Assembly: GCF_035825295.1 (NCBI RefSeq)
Contig: NZ_JAYMGI010000002.1
Coordinates: forward strand, 682,001 to 746,000
Reading direction: 5' to 3'
DNA length: 64,000 nucleotides
From: Actinacidiphila sp. DG2A-62
GTDB lineage: Bacteria; Actinomycetota; Actinomycetes; Streptomycetales; Streptomycetaceae
Part shown: in pieces, positions 36,465 through 45,952 of the stretch
Position numbering within the stretch: the stretch's first letter is position 1
Layout of the letters: each line of letters starts with the position of its first letter
Program-made: the position numbers and the translations under genes
Notes under the pieces: model-generated
Seen by the model: the letters and a program-made list of their open reading frames with translations, nothing else
What the model was told of the DNA's origin: nothing
Databases searched by the model: none

Positions 36465-36548
36465 TCAGCAGAAAGGCCAGGTCCCGTACAGCGACGAAGC
36501 CGAGGTCAGCTTGACCGGGCCCTTCTGGCGAACGGAGATCTTCTTCAT
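36465..36548 (-). CDS. 27-residue candidate RiPP precursor peptide
   Basis: ATG at 36548 is preceded by AAAGGGGGTGATG, almost a full complement of the 16S rRNA 3' end, at ideal spacing; this is one of the strongest ribosome sites in the window. The peptide starts MKKISVR, is basic in its first half, and ends in an aromatic, Ser-rich segment SSLYGTWPFC with a C-terminal Cys. The basic front half would be the leader and the tail the core. An in-frame upstream ATG at 36578 (MADRKGGDV) is possible but bypasses the RBS. It heads an apparent operon with a PqqD-M50 protein and a TPR protein. No family could be recalled for it. Confidence 0.72.
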   Translation of the reverse strand: MKKISVRQKGPVKLTSASSLYGTWPFC

Positions 36549-36579
36549 GACATCACCCCCTTTGCGGTCGGCCATCAGC

Positions 36580-37440
36580 TTAGGGACATCACCAGGCTTT
36601 CCGCACAGAGCGAAAATCGGCCATCGCGCCATCCGCTTTCCGCCGGCCTGCGGGACGCTGACGGAAAAAACACTGGCCGGCCACGTCAGTACGCTCTGCC
36701 GAAGCACGGGGGTCGCGGCAACTCTCGCCACACCTGTATCTGAGTTCACGGGAGCGCGCAATTTCCCAGTTGGCGGGCGAAGCATTCGGCGCACGGGATC
36801 GCCGCGTGCGCTCGGCCCCGCTTCTGCGCAATACGCGGGAACCGGCCAGCGTGACACGGAGGATGTGGCGGCTCCCGGACACACCGGCGCAGCCGCCGGT
36901 TCCGGCGGGCGGCTCGCCGCCTGCGGCGACGCGGGCGCGGAGACGGCCGCCGACGCACGACCGTGGCCGGAACCGGGGTTTGCCGCGGCCGGGCGTCCTC
37001 CGGGCCGGGCACGGAAAAGCACGATCGGAGATGTCCGCGGAGAAGCCGCGAAGAAATCTGCCGGGCGTGCGGTGCGGAAACCGCGCGCACCGCAGGACGT
37101 CCCTTTCCCGGGCGTCGCGGAACACGTCCGCGCGGTGACAATCCTGCCCCGGGAGAGCAGTCCGGAAGAACGCAGAGGGCTGCGCCCGGCGGCCGCACCG
37201 GCGGGCATTCACCCCGGACGGAAATCAGGCGCACGGGAGGGCGCACCGGGCGGGTCCGCGTCATCGGCTTTCGCGTCCGGCCGCGGCGAAAAGCGCGACA
37301 TGGGCACCGCACGGGCGGCCTCAGACGGTGCGCGGAAAATCCGACGGCGGGAAAAGCGTCGGACGGCGGACGACCGGTGATCCGCCGTCCGAGAACGGTC
37401 GACGCGTCGGCACACCGGCACGTCACCGCACAGCCGGTGC
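36580..37440. other. Gene-poor stretch upstream of the peptide locus
   Basis: About 860 bp with several open frames, none with a recognisable product or convincing RBS. A-rich patches (for example near 36665) make the composition less extreme than the neighbours. It probably contains the peptide promoter, but no clear -35/-10 pair was found. Confidence 0.45.
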
Positions 37441-37444
37441 GCGG

Positions 37445-38425
37445 TCAGCCGGGGCCTTCGCTCGCCGACGCGAGCAGCGGCACCACCACGTCGCTGACGG
37501 GCGTCGGGATGCCGTGGGCCCGGCCGCGGCGTGCCACCACGCCGTTGCGGATGTCCCATTCCAGCGGCAGGCCGGCCTCGCGGTCGGCGAGGATGGACGT
37601 TCCCAAGTCGGCCGGGTAGGCGAGGAATTCGTCGAGGATCCGCTGCGGCACCGCGTCGTCCAGCGCCGCGCCCTCGGCCCGGGCGACCCGGAGGCACTCG
37701 CGCAGGTAGTCCAGGGACAGCCGGCGGATGTCGGCGCGGTGGAACATCCCGGCCCGGCGGCCGGTGAGGGCCATCAGCCCGGCGAGCGCGTTCTGCAGCA
37801 GCTTGCGCCACGCCACGGAGGTGAAGTCCGCGGCCAGGTCGACCGAGCACCGGGTGCCGCGCAGCGCTTCGGCCACCACGCGGGCCGCGGGCACGTCCGG
37901 CACGGTCAGGCGGGGCTCGCCGCGCAGCCACACCGAGCCGTCGGGCCGGGCCTGCGCCGGGAACCACACGACGGAGGGCAGCACCGGGCGGCCGGGGGCG
38001 TGGGGCGCGACGGCCGACTCCTGCTCGACGCCGTTCTGCAGCACGCAGACGACCGTGTCCGCACCGCACAGGGCCGCCAACCACGGCGCCGCCGCGTCGA
38101 CTTGCGTCGCCTTGACGGCGAGGAGAACGAGGTCGACCGTGCCCGCGGTCCGCGCCGGATCGGTCCGCACCGGGCCCGGCACGACGACCGAGCCCTCGGC
38201 GTCGCGCAGTTCGAGGTGGTCGCGAGCCGTACGGCCGCACAGCGTCGGTGTCCGGCCGGCCTCGTGCAGCGCCGCGGCGACCGTGGTGCCGATCGCCCCC
38301 GGGCCCACGACGGCGACGGTGGGACGCGCGGAGACCGCGGACGGAACCGGGGTGCCGAGCGGGAAGCCGGCCGTCTCGTCGGCCGGGGATGCGTGCGGAG
38401 TGTCGTTCTTGGCCATGGGCGCCAT
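37445..38425 (-). CDS. 2-dehydropantoate 2-reductase family protein
   Basis: A 326-residue ApbA/PanE-like NADP oxidoreductase: VAVVGPGAIGTTVAAAL is the Rossmann motif (residues 37-53), LLAVKATQ the conserved Lys/Thr segment, LQNGVEQE the active-site NGV motif and WRKLLQNALAGLMALTGR the catalytic Lys region. True PanE makes pantoate for coenzyme A; many actinomycete homologues reduce other 2-oxo acids. The N-terminus has about 30 extra residues; ATG at 38416 is a shorter alternative start. It is divergent from an RpiR regulator that probably controls it. Confidence 0.9.
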   Translation of the reverse strand: MAPMAKNDTPHASPADETAGFPLGTPVPSAVSARPTVAVVGPGAIGTTVAAALHEAGRTPTLCGRTARDHLELRDAEGSVVVPGPVRTDPARTAGTVDLVLLAVKATQVDAAAPWLAALCGADTVVCVLQNGVEQESAVAPHAPGRPVLPSVVWFPAQARPDGSVWLRGEPRLTVPDVPAARVVAEALRGTRCSVDLAADFTSVAWRKLLQNALAGLMALTGRRAGMFHRADIRRLSLDYLRECLRVARAEGAALDDAVPQRILDEFLAYPADLGTSILADREAGLPLEWDIRNGVVARRGRAHGIPTPVSDVVVPLLASASEGPG

Positions 38426-38432
38426 GTTACCG

Positions 38433-38446
38433 TGTTACACGTGACA
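38433..38446. promoter_or_regulatory. Imperfect palindrome in divergent promoter
   Basis: TGTTACACGTGACA reads as an inverted repeat with one mismatch. It lies 8 bp from the start of the reductase gene and over the start of the RpiR gene, where a repressor would control both. Confidence 0.45.
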
Positions 38447-39382
38447 GATGGCGATCGTAACACTGTTTCTCCGGATGCTCCGGGTGCTTTGGATGTTCCG
38501 AGTGTTCCGGATGTTCCGGGTGCTCCCCGCGGTGACGACCCGCTCACCCGCTGGCTGGGGAGCGTGCAGGCCCGCAGCGGCGATCTCGCGGCGAGCGAGG
38601 CCAAGGTGGTGGAACTCCTGCTCGCCGACCCGCTGTTCGTCGGCACCAGCACCACCGCGCAGGTGGCCGCGCGGGCCGGGGTGTCCGCGCCGAGCGTGGT
38701 CCGGGCGGCGCGGGCGATCGGGTTCAACGGCTTCACCGAGCTCAAGCTGGAGATCGCCCGTGCCCGCGGGACCACCGAGTTCTTCGCGCCCTCCGCGGCG
38801 CTCGCCGAGAACGCCCCGACCGCCGCCGTCCTGGAGACGTCCATCCGGGCCGGCGCCGACGCCCTGACCGCGCTCGGCGGCGCGTTGGACGCCGACGCGC
38901 TGGAGGCGGCGGTCGGCGCGGTGCGGGGAGCGGGCCAGGTGCTCGCCGTCGGCGCGGGCACCTCCGCGGCGGTGGCGGCGGACGCGGTGTTCCGCCTGCG
39001 GGCGCTCGGCGTGCGAACCTCCGGCATCGCGGACCACGAGTCGGCGATGATCGCGGCGCGGCTCCTCGGTCCCGGCGACGTCGTCCTCGCGGTCAGCTCG
39101 ACGGGACGCACCTCGTCCACGGTCGCCGTCGCCGACGCCGCGAACGCCGCCGGAGCGACGCTGATCGCGATCACCAACCAGTACGGCACGCCGCTCGCGG
39201 TCCTCGCCGACATCGCCCTGGTGGTCGGCGGCGCGCCGCTGACCACGCAGATGGCCGCGGCGGGCAGCCGGCTGGCCCACCTGGTCGTGGTGGACGCGCT
39301 GGCCGCGGCCCTCGCCGTACGGGACCCGGACCGGCGCCGCCGGGCCGAGCACGCCGGCATCGACCTGCCCGACATCACCTGA
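38441..39382 (+). CDS. MurR/RpiR family transcriptional regulator
   Basis: About 313 residues. After a low-complexity N-terminus (DVPSVPDVPGAP) come the RpiR helix-turn-helix (ASEAKVVELLLADPLFVGTSTTAQVAARAGVSAPSVVRAARAIGFNGFTELKLEIAR, about residues 45-100) and a SIS sugar-isomerase-like domain with VLAVGAGTSAAVAADAVFRL and VLAVSSTGRTSSTVAVADAA. SIS domains usually sense phosphosugars. GTG at 38441 is taken as start; GTG at 38432 is possible. Its stop overlaps the EamA transporter start as TGATG, so it likely controls both that exporter and the divergent reductase. Confidence 0.9.
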   Translation: MTDGDRNTVSPDAPGALDVPSVPDVPGAPRGDDPLTRWLGSVQARSGDLAASEAKVVELLLADPLFVGTSTTAQVAARAGVSAPSVVRAARAIGFNGFTELKLEIARARGTTEFFAPSAALAENAPTAAVLETSIRAGADALTALGGALDADALEAAVGAVRGAGQVLAVGAGTSAAVAADAVFRLRALGVRTSGIADHESAMIAARLLGPGDVVLAVSSTGRTSSTVAVADAANAAGATLIAITNQYGTPLAVLADIALVVGGAPLTTQMAAAGSRLAHLVVVDALAAALAVRDPDRRRRAEHAGIDLPDIT

Positions 39383-40242
39383 TGCCGCTGGGCACGACGG
39401 TCCTGGTCCTGATCGCCGCGGCCGCCCACGCGATATGGAACACCGTCTCGAAGTTCAAGCGCGGCGACACCGTGCTGTTCGTCTGGGCCTACACCTGCGC
39501 GGCGGCACTGCTGTGCGTCCCCCTCGGCGTCGTCCCGGTGGCCACCGGCGCGCAGCCGGTCGGTCGGCGGCTGGCGGTCGCCTCGGCGGTCTCGGCGGCG
39601 CTGCACCTGGTGTACTCGCTGACGCTGCAGACCGGTTACGACCGCTTCGAGCTGGGCGTGGTCTACCCGGTCGCGCGCGGGACCGGGCCCGTGCTGACGA
39701 TGGCGGCCGCGATCGTCCTGCTGGGCGAGCGGCCCACCCGGGTCGCGGTGCTCGGCGCGGCCGTCGTCGTGGCCGGCATCGTCGTCGTGGCGGGCAACCC
39801 GCTGCGCGGCGGCGGGCGCCGTCCGCTGCGCGGGGTGCTCTGGGGCGCCGCGACCGGCGCGACGATCGCCGCGTACACCCTGTGGGACGGCTACGCGGTG
39901 TCGACCGCGGGCCTGTCCCCCGTCACGTACTTCACCGGGACGTTCCTGCTCCAGGGCCTGGTCCTGACCCCGCGGGCGCTGCGCCGCCGGGGCCGGGTGC
40001 GCGGCGCGCTGCGGACGGACGCGGCGCCGATCCTGACCGTCGCGGTGTTCTCCCCGCTGGCGTACATCCTCGTCCTGACCGCCATGCGCACCGCGCCCGT
40101 CGCCCTCGTCGCACCGCTGCGTGAGTCCTCCATCGTCCTCGGCTCCCTCCTCGCCTGGCGCCTCTTCCACGAAACCCACCTCGCGCGCCGCGTCGTCGGC
40201 GCGGTGATCGTGCTCGTGGGCATCGCGGCGATCAGCTGGTGA
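39382..40242 (+). CDS. EamA/DMT family transporter
   Basis: A 286-residue inner-membrane protein with about ten hydrophobic segments in two homologous halves, each ending with the EamA pattern (VARGTGPVLTMAAAIVLLGERP in the first half; PLRESSIVLGSLLAWRLFHETH in the second). The family exports or imports small metabolites such as amino acids. Its start overlaps the RpiR stop. The substrate may relate to the divergent ketopantoate-reductase-like enzyme, but nothing in the sequence says so. Confidence 0.92.
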   Translation: MPLGTTVLVLIAAAAHAIWNTVSKFKRGDTVLFVWAYTCAAALLCVPLGVVPVATGAQPVGRRLAVASAVSAALHLVYSLTLQTGYDRFELGVVYPVARGTGPVLTMAAAIVLLGERPTRVAVLGAAVVVAGIVVVAGNPLRGGGRRPLRGVLWGAATGATIAAYTLWDGYAVSTAGLSPVTYFTGTFLLQGLVLTPRALRRRGRVRGALRTDAAPILTVAVFSPLAYILVLTAMRTAPVALVAPLRESSIVLGSLLAWRLFHETHLARRVVGAVIVLVGIAAISW

Positions 40243-40247
40243 CCCGC

Positions 40248-40287
40248 CGTGGGCCCACGGCGGCGTGGGCCCACGGCGGCGTGGGCG
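40248..40287. repeat. 16-bp palindromic tandem repeat
   Basis: CGTGGGCCCACGGCGG occurs twice in tandem plus half a copy. Each unit contains the palindrome CGTGGGCCCACG, able to form small hairpins. It lies between the convergent EamA and CHAT genes and could serve as a terminator. A second, 14-bp GCGCGCGGCGCGAG repeat follows at about 40299-40336. Confidence 0.75.
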
Positions 40288-40362
40288 CGAGGAGCGGGGC
40301 GCGCGCGGCGCGAGGCGCGCGCGGCGCGAGGCGCGCGGAGGCCGGCGCGGTCCGGTGCCGGC

Positions 40363-43300
40363 TCAGGCGCCCGCGTGCAGGTAGGCGGCCCACAGGTAGG
40401 GCACGCGGACGCGGTCCAGGCCGGCGGGCAGGTCGTCGCCGTCGCGCAGGGCGCGGACCGCCTGGTGGAGGGCGCGGGCCGAACGCCCGGGGTCCAGCGA
40501 GCCGGACGGTGCGCGCAGCCGGGTGTAGAAGGCGTCCGCGGTCGTCACCGCGATCTCGTCGTCGATCTCCCACAAGGTGCCCACCACGTGCGGGAAGCCG
40601 GCGAGCTGGAAGGCGGAGGTGAGGTGGACCGCCTCGTCGACGAGTGCGGCGGTGCGGGCGGCGGTGCGGCACGCCGACAGGTAGGCCAGCCGCGCGTGGT
40701 CGAGCCGGACCGGCGCCAGGTCGGCCACGGTCAGCGGATCGGTCGCGTGGTCGTGGAGCAGCAGCAGGCTGCGGGACGGGTCGGTCGGGTGGCTGTCGCC
40801 GTGGCAGGCGAAGTGCGCGACGGCGCACCGGCCCAGCTCCGCCAGGACGGCCGCTTTCGTCGGGAGGGCCGCCTCGGTCGGGGCCGACGTCGGGGCCGAC
40901 GCCGCGGCCGGCTCCCGGGCGCCGGCCGGTCCTGGCGCCGACGCGCCGTCCCCGTCCGCGGGTTCCGGCTCGCGCAGCAGCACCGCACGCGGCAGGTGGC
41001 GGTGCAGCGCCTCGACCTCCGCCGGGACGTGGTCGAGGCGGCCTCCGCCGGGCAGGCCCGGCGTGCTGGGCATCGCGACGACCAGCGCCCGCTCGGCCGC
41101 CGTCCGCGGGGCGGGCCGCGCGGGACGGCGGGCGTGGCGCAGGGCGCGCACGGTGGGCGTGTACGAGGAGACCACCCGGTCCATGACGGTACGTCGGGCG
41201 CGGCCGTCCGCGGCGTCGGTGTGGTGGCCGGCGGCGTGCAGCGGCAGCAGGGCCAGCGGACCGCCGGGGACCCACCACACCCGGGGCCACTCGGCGCCCT
41301 CCTCGGGTTCCGTTCGATGGCCCAGCTCCTGGAGCACCGGCCCGGCGGCGGCGTCCCAGAGCCAGCCCAGCGTGTCCAGCATGGCGGCCTGCGCCGCGCG
41401 GCGCGCCGCCCGGTCGGCGTCGGCGTCGGACGCCGTCTCCAGCGCCCGGTGAAAGGACGCGATGTGCCCGGCCAGGGCGTCCGGGGTGAGCAGCGGGAGT
41501 TCGAGCGAGGCGATGCCGTCCGCGGTGAGCAGCAGCGCGTCGCCGCGGCGGGGGCCGGTGGTGAAGGTCACGACCGGCCCCCGCGCCGCCTCGGCGAGGA
41601 GTTCGTCGGTGGTGGGCGGCAGCCCGAACCCCTCCAGCCCGTCCAGCGCGCGGATCTCGGCCAGGACGCCGGCGAACTCGCGGGCCTGCCGGTGCCGGTC
41701 GGGGCCGGCGGGGCGGCGCGCGGCGCCCGCGGCGCCGGGCTCGGAGCCGCGCGCGGGTGCGAGGTCGGCGTCCCCGGTCGCGGGCCGGTCCAGCGCGGCG
41801 CGCAACCGTACGAAAGCCGCGGCCAGGTCGGGCCGGCGCTCTGTCAGCTCCGCCAGGTCGCCGCGGGTGTCCAGGGCCTGGCTCAACAGCACCGCGCGGC
41901 CGGCTTCCAGCAGCCGCAGCGCCCGGGTGGCGCGGCTCCGCGGCGTGCCGCCCGGATCGGCCAGGGCCAGGGCGGCGGCGGTCCCGGCCAGTCCGGTGAA
42001 GCGGGCCAGCGCGTGCTGCTGGTCGGAGCTGCCCAGCGCCCGCGGCGCGACCTCGGGCAGCAGCCGCACCGCCGCCTCGGCCGCGTCCGCCGCGGCCCCG
42101 GCCGCCCGGTTCCCGGCCGTCCCGTCCGCCGTCGTCGCCGCCTCCAGCAGCGCGGCGGCCGCGCGGGCCGCCTCGATCCGTAGCGAGGGCGGCCCGGAGC
42201 CCGCCCGGTAGGCGCGTGTGTACGCCGACACGGCCGCGTCCAGGTCGCCCCGCCCGCCGCTCATGAGGTACCGGGCGCGCAGGGCCCCGCCGAGGTTGAA
42301 CAGGCGTCCGGTCCGGTCGGGGTGGTCCTCGGCGGTGTCCTCGACGGCGGCCCGCAGATGGTCGACGGCCTCGTCCAGATCGGTCGGCTGAGCACCCGTC
42401 AGGCCGCGATCGGCCGGCTCCGGGCCGACCACGGACGAGCCGGCCACGCGCGAGGGAGCCACGGGCGCGTCGAGCGCCTGGGGACCGGTCCCCGACACGC
42501 CCGTCCGGGCGGCGCCGCCCGCCGGGGTCGCGCCCGGGCCGCCGCCCGGCGCGCCGGCGCGCCGCAGGGCCCGTACGAACAGCGTCGCGCCCAGGTTGGA
42601 GCGGGCCGCCGCCCGGCCGGGGTGGTCCCCGGGGAGGGCTGCCAGGGCCTCGCGGCCCGCGGCGACGGCCGCGTCGGCGTCCGCGGGGTCGCCTCCGTGC
42701 TCGAACCGCTCCCGCAGCGCCAGGCCGAGGTTGGACAGATGCCTGGCCCGTTCGGGATGGTCCGGCGCCGTCGCCTGCACCGCGGCGCGCAGCCATCCGA
42801 CCGCGCCGTCCAGGTCGGCCGGCCGCCCGAAGCGCCCGAAGCGCTCCAACAGCGCGGTCGCGGCGTTGGACAGCCGGCCGGGCCGTTCGGTGTGGCCCTC
42901 GGGCGTCGCCCGTACGGCGTCGGCCCCGGCGGCCACGGCCGCGTCGGCGTCCGCGGAGTCCCCGGTGCGCTCGAACCGGGTCCGCAAGCCCAGCCCCAGG
43001 TTGGCCAGGTGCAGCGCCCGTTCGGGATGGTCCGCGGAAGTCGCCGCCACCGCGTCCCGCAGCCGTTCGAGGGCGTCGTCGAGGTCCGCCTCGCCGTCCG
43101 TCCGCTCGAAGTGCGAGAGCAGCGCGGTGCCCAGGGTCGACAGCCGCCGGGCGCGCTGGGGGTGGTCGGCCGGCGTGGCCGCCTCGGCGTCCCGCAGCCG
43201 GCGCAGCGCCTCGTCCAGGTCGGCGTCCTCGCCCGTGCGGTCGAAGCGCTCGACCAGCGCCGCGCCGAGGTTGGCCAGGTAGTCCGTGCGCTCGCTCTCG

Positions 43301-45453
43301 CCGGGCCGGCCGGGCGGCACCGCCCGCAGCGCGCGCCGGAAGTGGTCGACCGCGGTGTCCAGGTCCGCGCGATCCCCGGTGCGGACGAAGCGTTCCCGTA
43401 CGGAGACGGCCAGGTTGGACAGCACGGCCGGGCCGTCGCGGTCCTCGGCGCGCAGGGCGGCCACCGCCTCCTGCCCGCGGGCGACGGCGTCGTCCAGGCC
43501 CGCACGGTCCCCGGTCCGCTCGAAGCGCTCGCGCAGCGCGAGTCCCAGGTTGGACAGCCGCCCGGCCCGGGCGGGGTCGGACTCCGGCGTGGCCCGTACG
43601 GCCTGGCGCCCCACCGCGACCGCCCGGTCCAGGTCGGCGCGGCTGCCGGTGCGGACGGTCCGGGCGCGCAGCGCGATCCCGAGCCCTGACAGGTGGCCGG
43701 CCCGGGCCGCGTGGCCCTCGGGGAGTGCCGCCACGGACTCCTCGCCCGCCGCGACGGCCCGGTCCAGGTCGGCCGGGTCCCCGGCGCGCTCGAAACGCAG
43801 CCGGAGCACGATCGCGAGTTCGGCGAGGGATTCGGCGCGTTCCGGGTGTCCGGCGGGGGCCAGGGCGACGGCTTCGCCGGCCGCGGTGACGGCGTCCCGC
43901 AGATCCGCGAGGCCGGCCGCGTCCCCGGTACCGCCGTACCGCCGGCGCAGCGCGTGGCTCAGGCCGGTGAGCCGCCGCGGACGGGCGGGGTCGTCCCGCG
44001 GGGTCAGGGCCAGGGCCTCCCGCCACGCGTCGACGGCGCGTTCGAGGTCGGCCGGGTCGCCGGTCCGGACGTGCCGCTGCCGGAGGGTGCCGCCCAGGTT
44101 GGCCAGCAGCGTCGCCCGGTGGCCGGTCGCGGGGTCGGCGGCCAGCGCGGCGCCGAGGTGGCCGAGGGCTTCCTCCAGGTCGGCCGGGTGGGCGGAGCCC
44201 GAGGCGCTGCCGGAGCGGTCGCTGAGCGCGGCGGCCAGGTTGCCGAGCAGCACGACGCGGTCGGGATGGCCGGGGGGTGCGACGCGCAGGGCCTCCCGTC
44301 CGGTGGCGACCGCCTCGTCCAGGTCCGCGGCGTCGTGGGTGCGGCCGTAGCGGGTGCGCAGGGCGGAGCCGAGGTGGGTGAGGTGGGTGAGGTGCTGGGA
44401 ACGGGCGGCGGCCGCGGCCGCGCTCGCGGCGGGGGTCGCGTGCGCGGCGCGGGCCGGGGCGGCGGCCGGGGTCGTGGCGGCGTGCGGCGTGGCAGGGGCG
44501 TCCGGGGGCGCGGCGGCGTCCGTCATGGCGGCCGTGGCGCGGGCCGCGGACCGGAACAGGTCGACCGCTTCGTCCAGGTCGGCCACGGCACGGCCGCGGT
44601 CGTAGCGGCGGCGCAGCGCGAGCCCGGCGTTGGTGAGCATCGCGCCGCGTGACGGGTGGTCGGCGGGGGCAGCGCGCACCGCCTCCCGGGCGGCGGCCAC
44701 CGCGTCCTCCAGGTCCGCGGCGTCCCCGGTGGCGTCGTACCGGTCGGCCAGGGCCAGCCCGAGATTGGACAGCCGTCCGGGGAGGGCGGGGTGGCCGGCG
44801 GAAGCCTCCCGCACCGCGGCCCGCAGCAAGCCGATGGCCTCGTCCAACTCCACCCGGTCGCGGGTGAGTTCGTACCCGCCGCGGAGCACCAGCGCCAGCG
44901 CGGAGCGGCGGTCGCCGAGGTCGGGGTCGTCGTCGGTCGTCGCGGCGACCATCCGCCGCCACACCCCGGCGACGAAGGCGTGCAGGTCCGCGTCCCCGCT
45001 GCCGAGCGCCTGTTGCAGCAGGCCGAGGGCGTACGGGCGCGCGGCGTCCGCGAGGCGCGGCAGCAGCGGCTCGGGGAGGTCGCCGTAGCCGACCAGGAAG
45101 CACGGGATCAGGATTTCGACCGCGGCTTCGAGGTCGGTACGGTCCTGCGCGGCCGCTTCTTCGTCCCGCGCCTGTCCTTCGTGGGCGGGCGGGGGCGCGG
45201 CGGTGTGCCGGAGCCAGTACAGGCGGCCGAGGTCGCGGCGCACCGGGAGGTCGCCGGGTTCGTCGGGGGCGCCGAGCAGGTCGGCCAGCTGCCGTGCCTC
45301 GCGGCCGGCGGCGGCGTCCAGCGCGGGCGCCGGGTCGCCGGTCTCGTCGATCCGCCGCAGCCGGGCCCGCAGGGCGGCCAGCAGGTCCTCACGCATCCCG
45401 GCCCCGTCCCACCGCTCTCCCGCTCCCGCCCCGCCGGGGGCCCAATTCGTCAT
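40363..45453 (-). CDS. Giant TPR-CHAT protease-like protein
   Basis: A 1696-residue protein. Residues 150-1150 are a long array of about twenty TPR-like units of 40-50 residues (pattern GDPADLDRAVAAGREAV..PGHPERAGRLSNLGLALRERFERTG). Residues 1250-1696 are a CHAT domain, a caspase/separase-like cysteine protease: catalytic His about 1551 in HFACHGDSH and Cys about 1595 in AYLSACRTA, ending in VGTLWEIDDEIAV. TPR-CHAT proteins include the Craspase partner of type III-E CRISPR, and many occur in actinomycete conflict-system islands. Start ATG 45453; ATG 45396 (MREDLLAAL) is an alternative. Two divergent genes follow. The target of proteolysis is unknown. Confidence 0.92.
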   Translation of the reverse strand: MTNWAPGGAGAGERWDGAGMREDLLAALRARLRRIDETGDPAPALDAAAGREARQLADLLGAPDEPGDLPVRRDLGRLYWLRHTAAPPPAHEGQARDEEAAAQDRTDLEAAVEILIPCFLVGYGDLPEPLLPRLADAARPYALGLLQQALGSGDADLHAFVAGVWRRMVAATTDDDPDLGDRRSALALVLRGGYELTRDRVELDEAIGLLRAAVREASAGHPALPGRLSNLGLALADRYDATGDAADLEDAVAAAREAVRAAPADHPSRGAMLTNAGLALRRRYDRGRAVADLDEAVDLFRSAARATAAMTDAAAPPDAPATPHAATTPAAAPARAAHATPAASAAAAAARSQHLTHLTHLGSALRTRYGRTHDAADLDEAVATGREALRVAPPGHPDRVVLLGNLAAALSDRSGSASGSAHPADLEEALGHLGAALAADPATGHRATLLANLGGTLRQRHVRTGDPADLERAVDAWREALALTPRDDPARPRRLTGLSHALRRRYGGTGDAAGLADLRDAVTAAGEAVALAPAGHPERAESLAELAIVLRLRFERAGDPADLDRAVAAGEESVAALPEGHAARAGHLSGLGIALRARTVRTGSRADLDRAVAVGRQAVRATPESDPARAGRLSNLGLALRERFERTGDRAGLDDAVARGQEAVAALRAEDRDGPAVLSNLAVSVRERFVRTGDRADLDTAVDHFRRALRAVPPGRPGESERTDYLANLGAALVERFDRTGEDADLDEALRRLRDAEAATPADHPQRARRLSTLGTALLSHFERTDGEADLDDALERLRDAVAATSADHPERALHLANLGLGLRTRFERTGDSADADAAVAAGADAVRATPEGHTERPGRLSNAATALLERFGRFGRPADLDGAVGWLRAAVQATAPDHPERARHLSNLGLALRERFEHGGDPADADAAVAAGREALAALPGDHPGRAAARSNLGATLFVRALRRAGAPGGGPGATPAGGAARTGVSGTGPQALDAPVAPSRVAGSSVVGPEPADRGLTGAQPTDLDEAVDHLRAAVEDTAEDHPDRTGRLFNLGGALRARYLMSGGRGDLDAAVSAYTRAYRAGSGPPSLRIEAARAAAALLEAATTADGTAGNRAAGAAADAAEAAVRLLPEVAPRALGSSDQQHALARFTGLAGTAAALALADPGGTPRSRATRALRLLEAGRAVLLSQALDTRGDLAELTERRPDLAAAFVRLRAALDRPATGDADLAPARGSEPGAAGAARRPAGPDRHRQAREFAGVLAEIRALDGLEGFGLPPTTDELLAEAARGPVVTFTTGPRRGDALLLTADGIASLELPLLTPDALAGHIASFHRALETASDADADRAARRAAQAAMLDTLGWLWDAAAGPVLQELGHRTEPEEGAEWPRVWWVPGGPLALLPLHAAGHHTDAADGRARRTVMDRVVSSYTPTVRALRHARRPARPAPRTAAERALVVAMPSTPGLPGGGRLDHVPAEVEALHRHLPRAVLLREPEPADGDGASAPGPAGAREPAAASAPTSAPTEAALPTKAAVLAELGRCAVAHFACHGDSHPTDPSRSLLLLHDHATDPLTVADLAPVRLDHARLAYLSACRTAARTAALVDEAVHLTSAFQLAGFPHVVGTLWEIDDEIAVTTADAFYTRLRAPSGSLDPGRSARALHQAVRALRDGDDLPAGLDRVRVPYLWAAYLHAGA

Positions 45454-45952
45454 ACCCTAGGGCGCGTTGCGCCTCCGGCGGGCCGGAAACGGGGCCGCGT
45501 CCCGGTGCCGCACACCGCACGCGGGGCGGTGGGCCGGCGACCCCGGGGGTGCGCTCGGCGCGCGGCGTGCGCGCGGCGACACGCGGAGGCGCACGGCCGC
45601 GGGGCGGGGCAGGGGCAGGCACGGGCGCGGAGGCGGCCACGGCGCAGGAACGGGAGGGGTTCGGTGACAGGTGCGGGCGCGGGTGGCGCCACGGGCGCGG
45701 GCGCGGGAGGCACCGCCGGCGCGGACCGAGCCGCGGGCGCGGGCGACGCAGAGGGCGCGGCAGCCGTCCCCGGTCTGGGCGACAGCACGGGCGCCGGCGC
45801 CGGCCCGGATCGCGCTGCGGGGACGACAGGCGCCGGCGGCCCCGGCGACCGTTCGGGAAGGGCAGGCTCCACGAGTGCCGGCGCGGGCGCACACGCGACA
45901 GGCACCGCGAGCGCGGACTGGGCCGGGGGCGCGGCAAGCACCGGACGCGGCC

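Noticed and set aside
36511..37380. 289-codon plus-strand frame opposite the peptide gene
   Set aside because: Starts antisense to the peptide, lacks an RBS and resembles no family.
40232..45103. 1623-codon minus-strand open frame over the CHAT gene
   Set aside because: Arg/Pro/Gly-rich shadow of the TPR-CHAT gene in another frame, caused by G/C-rich third positions.
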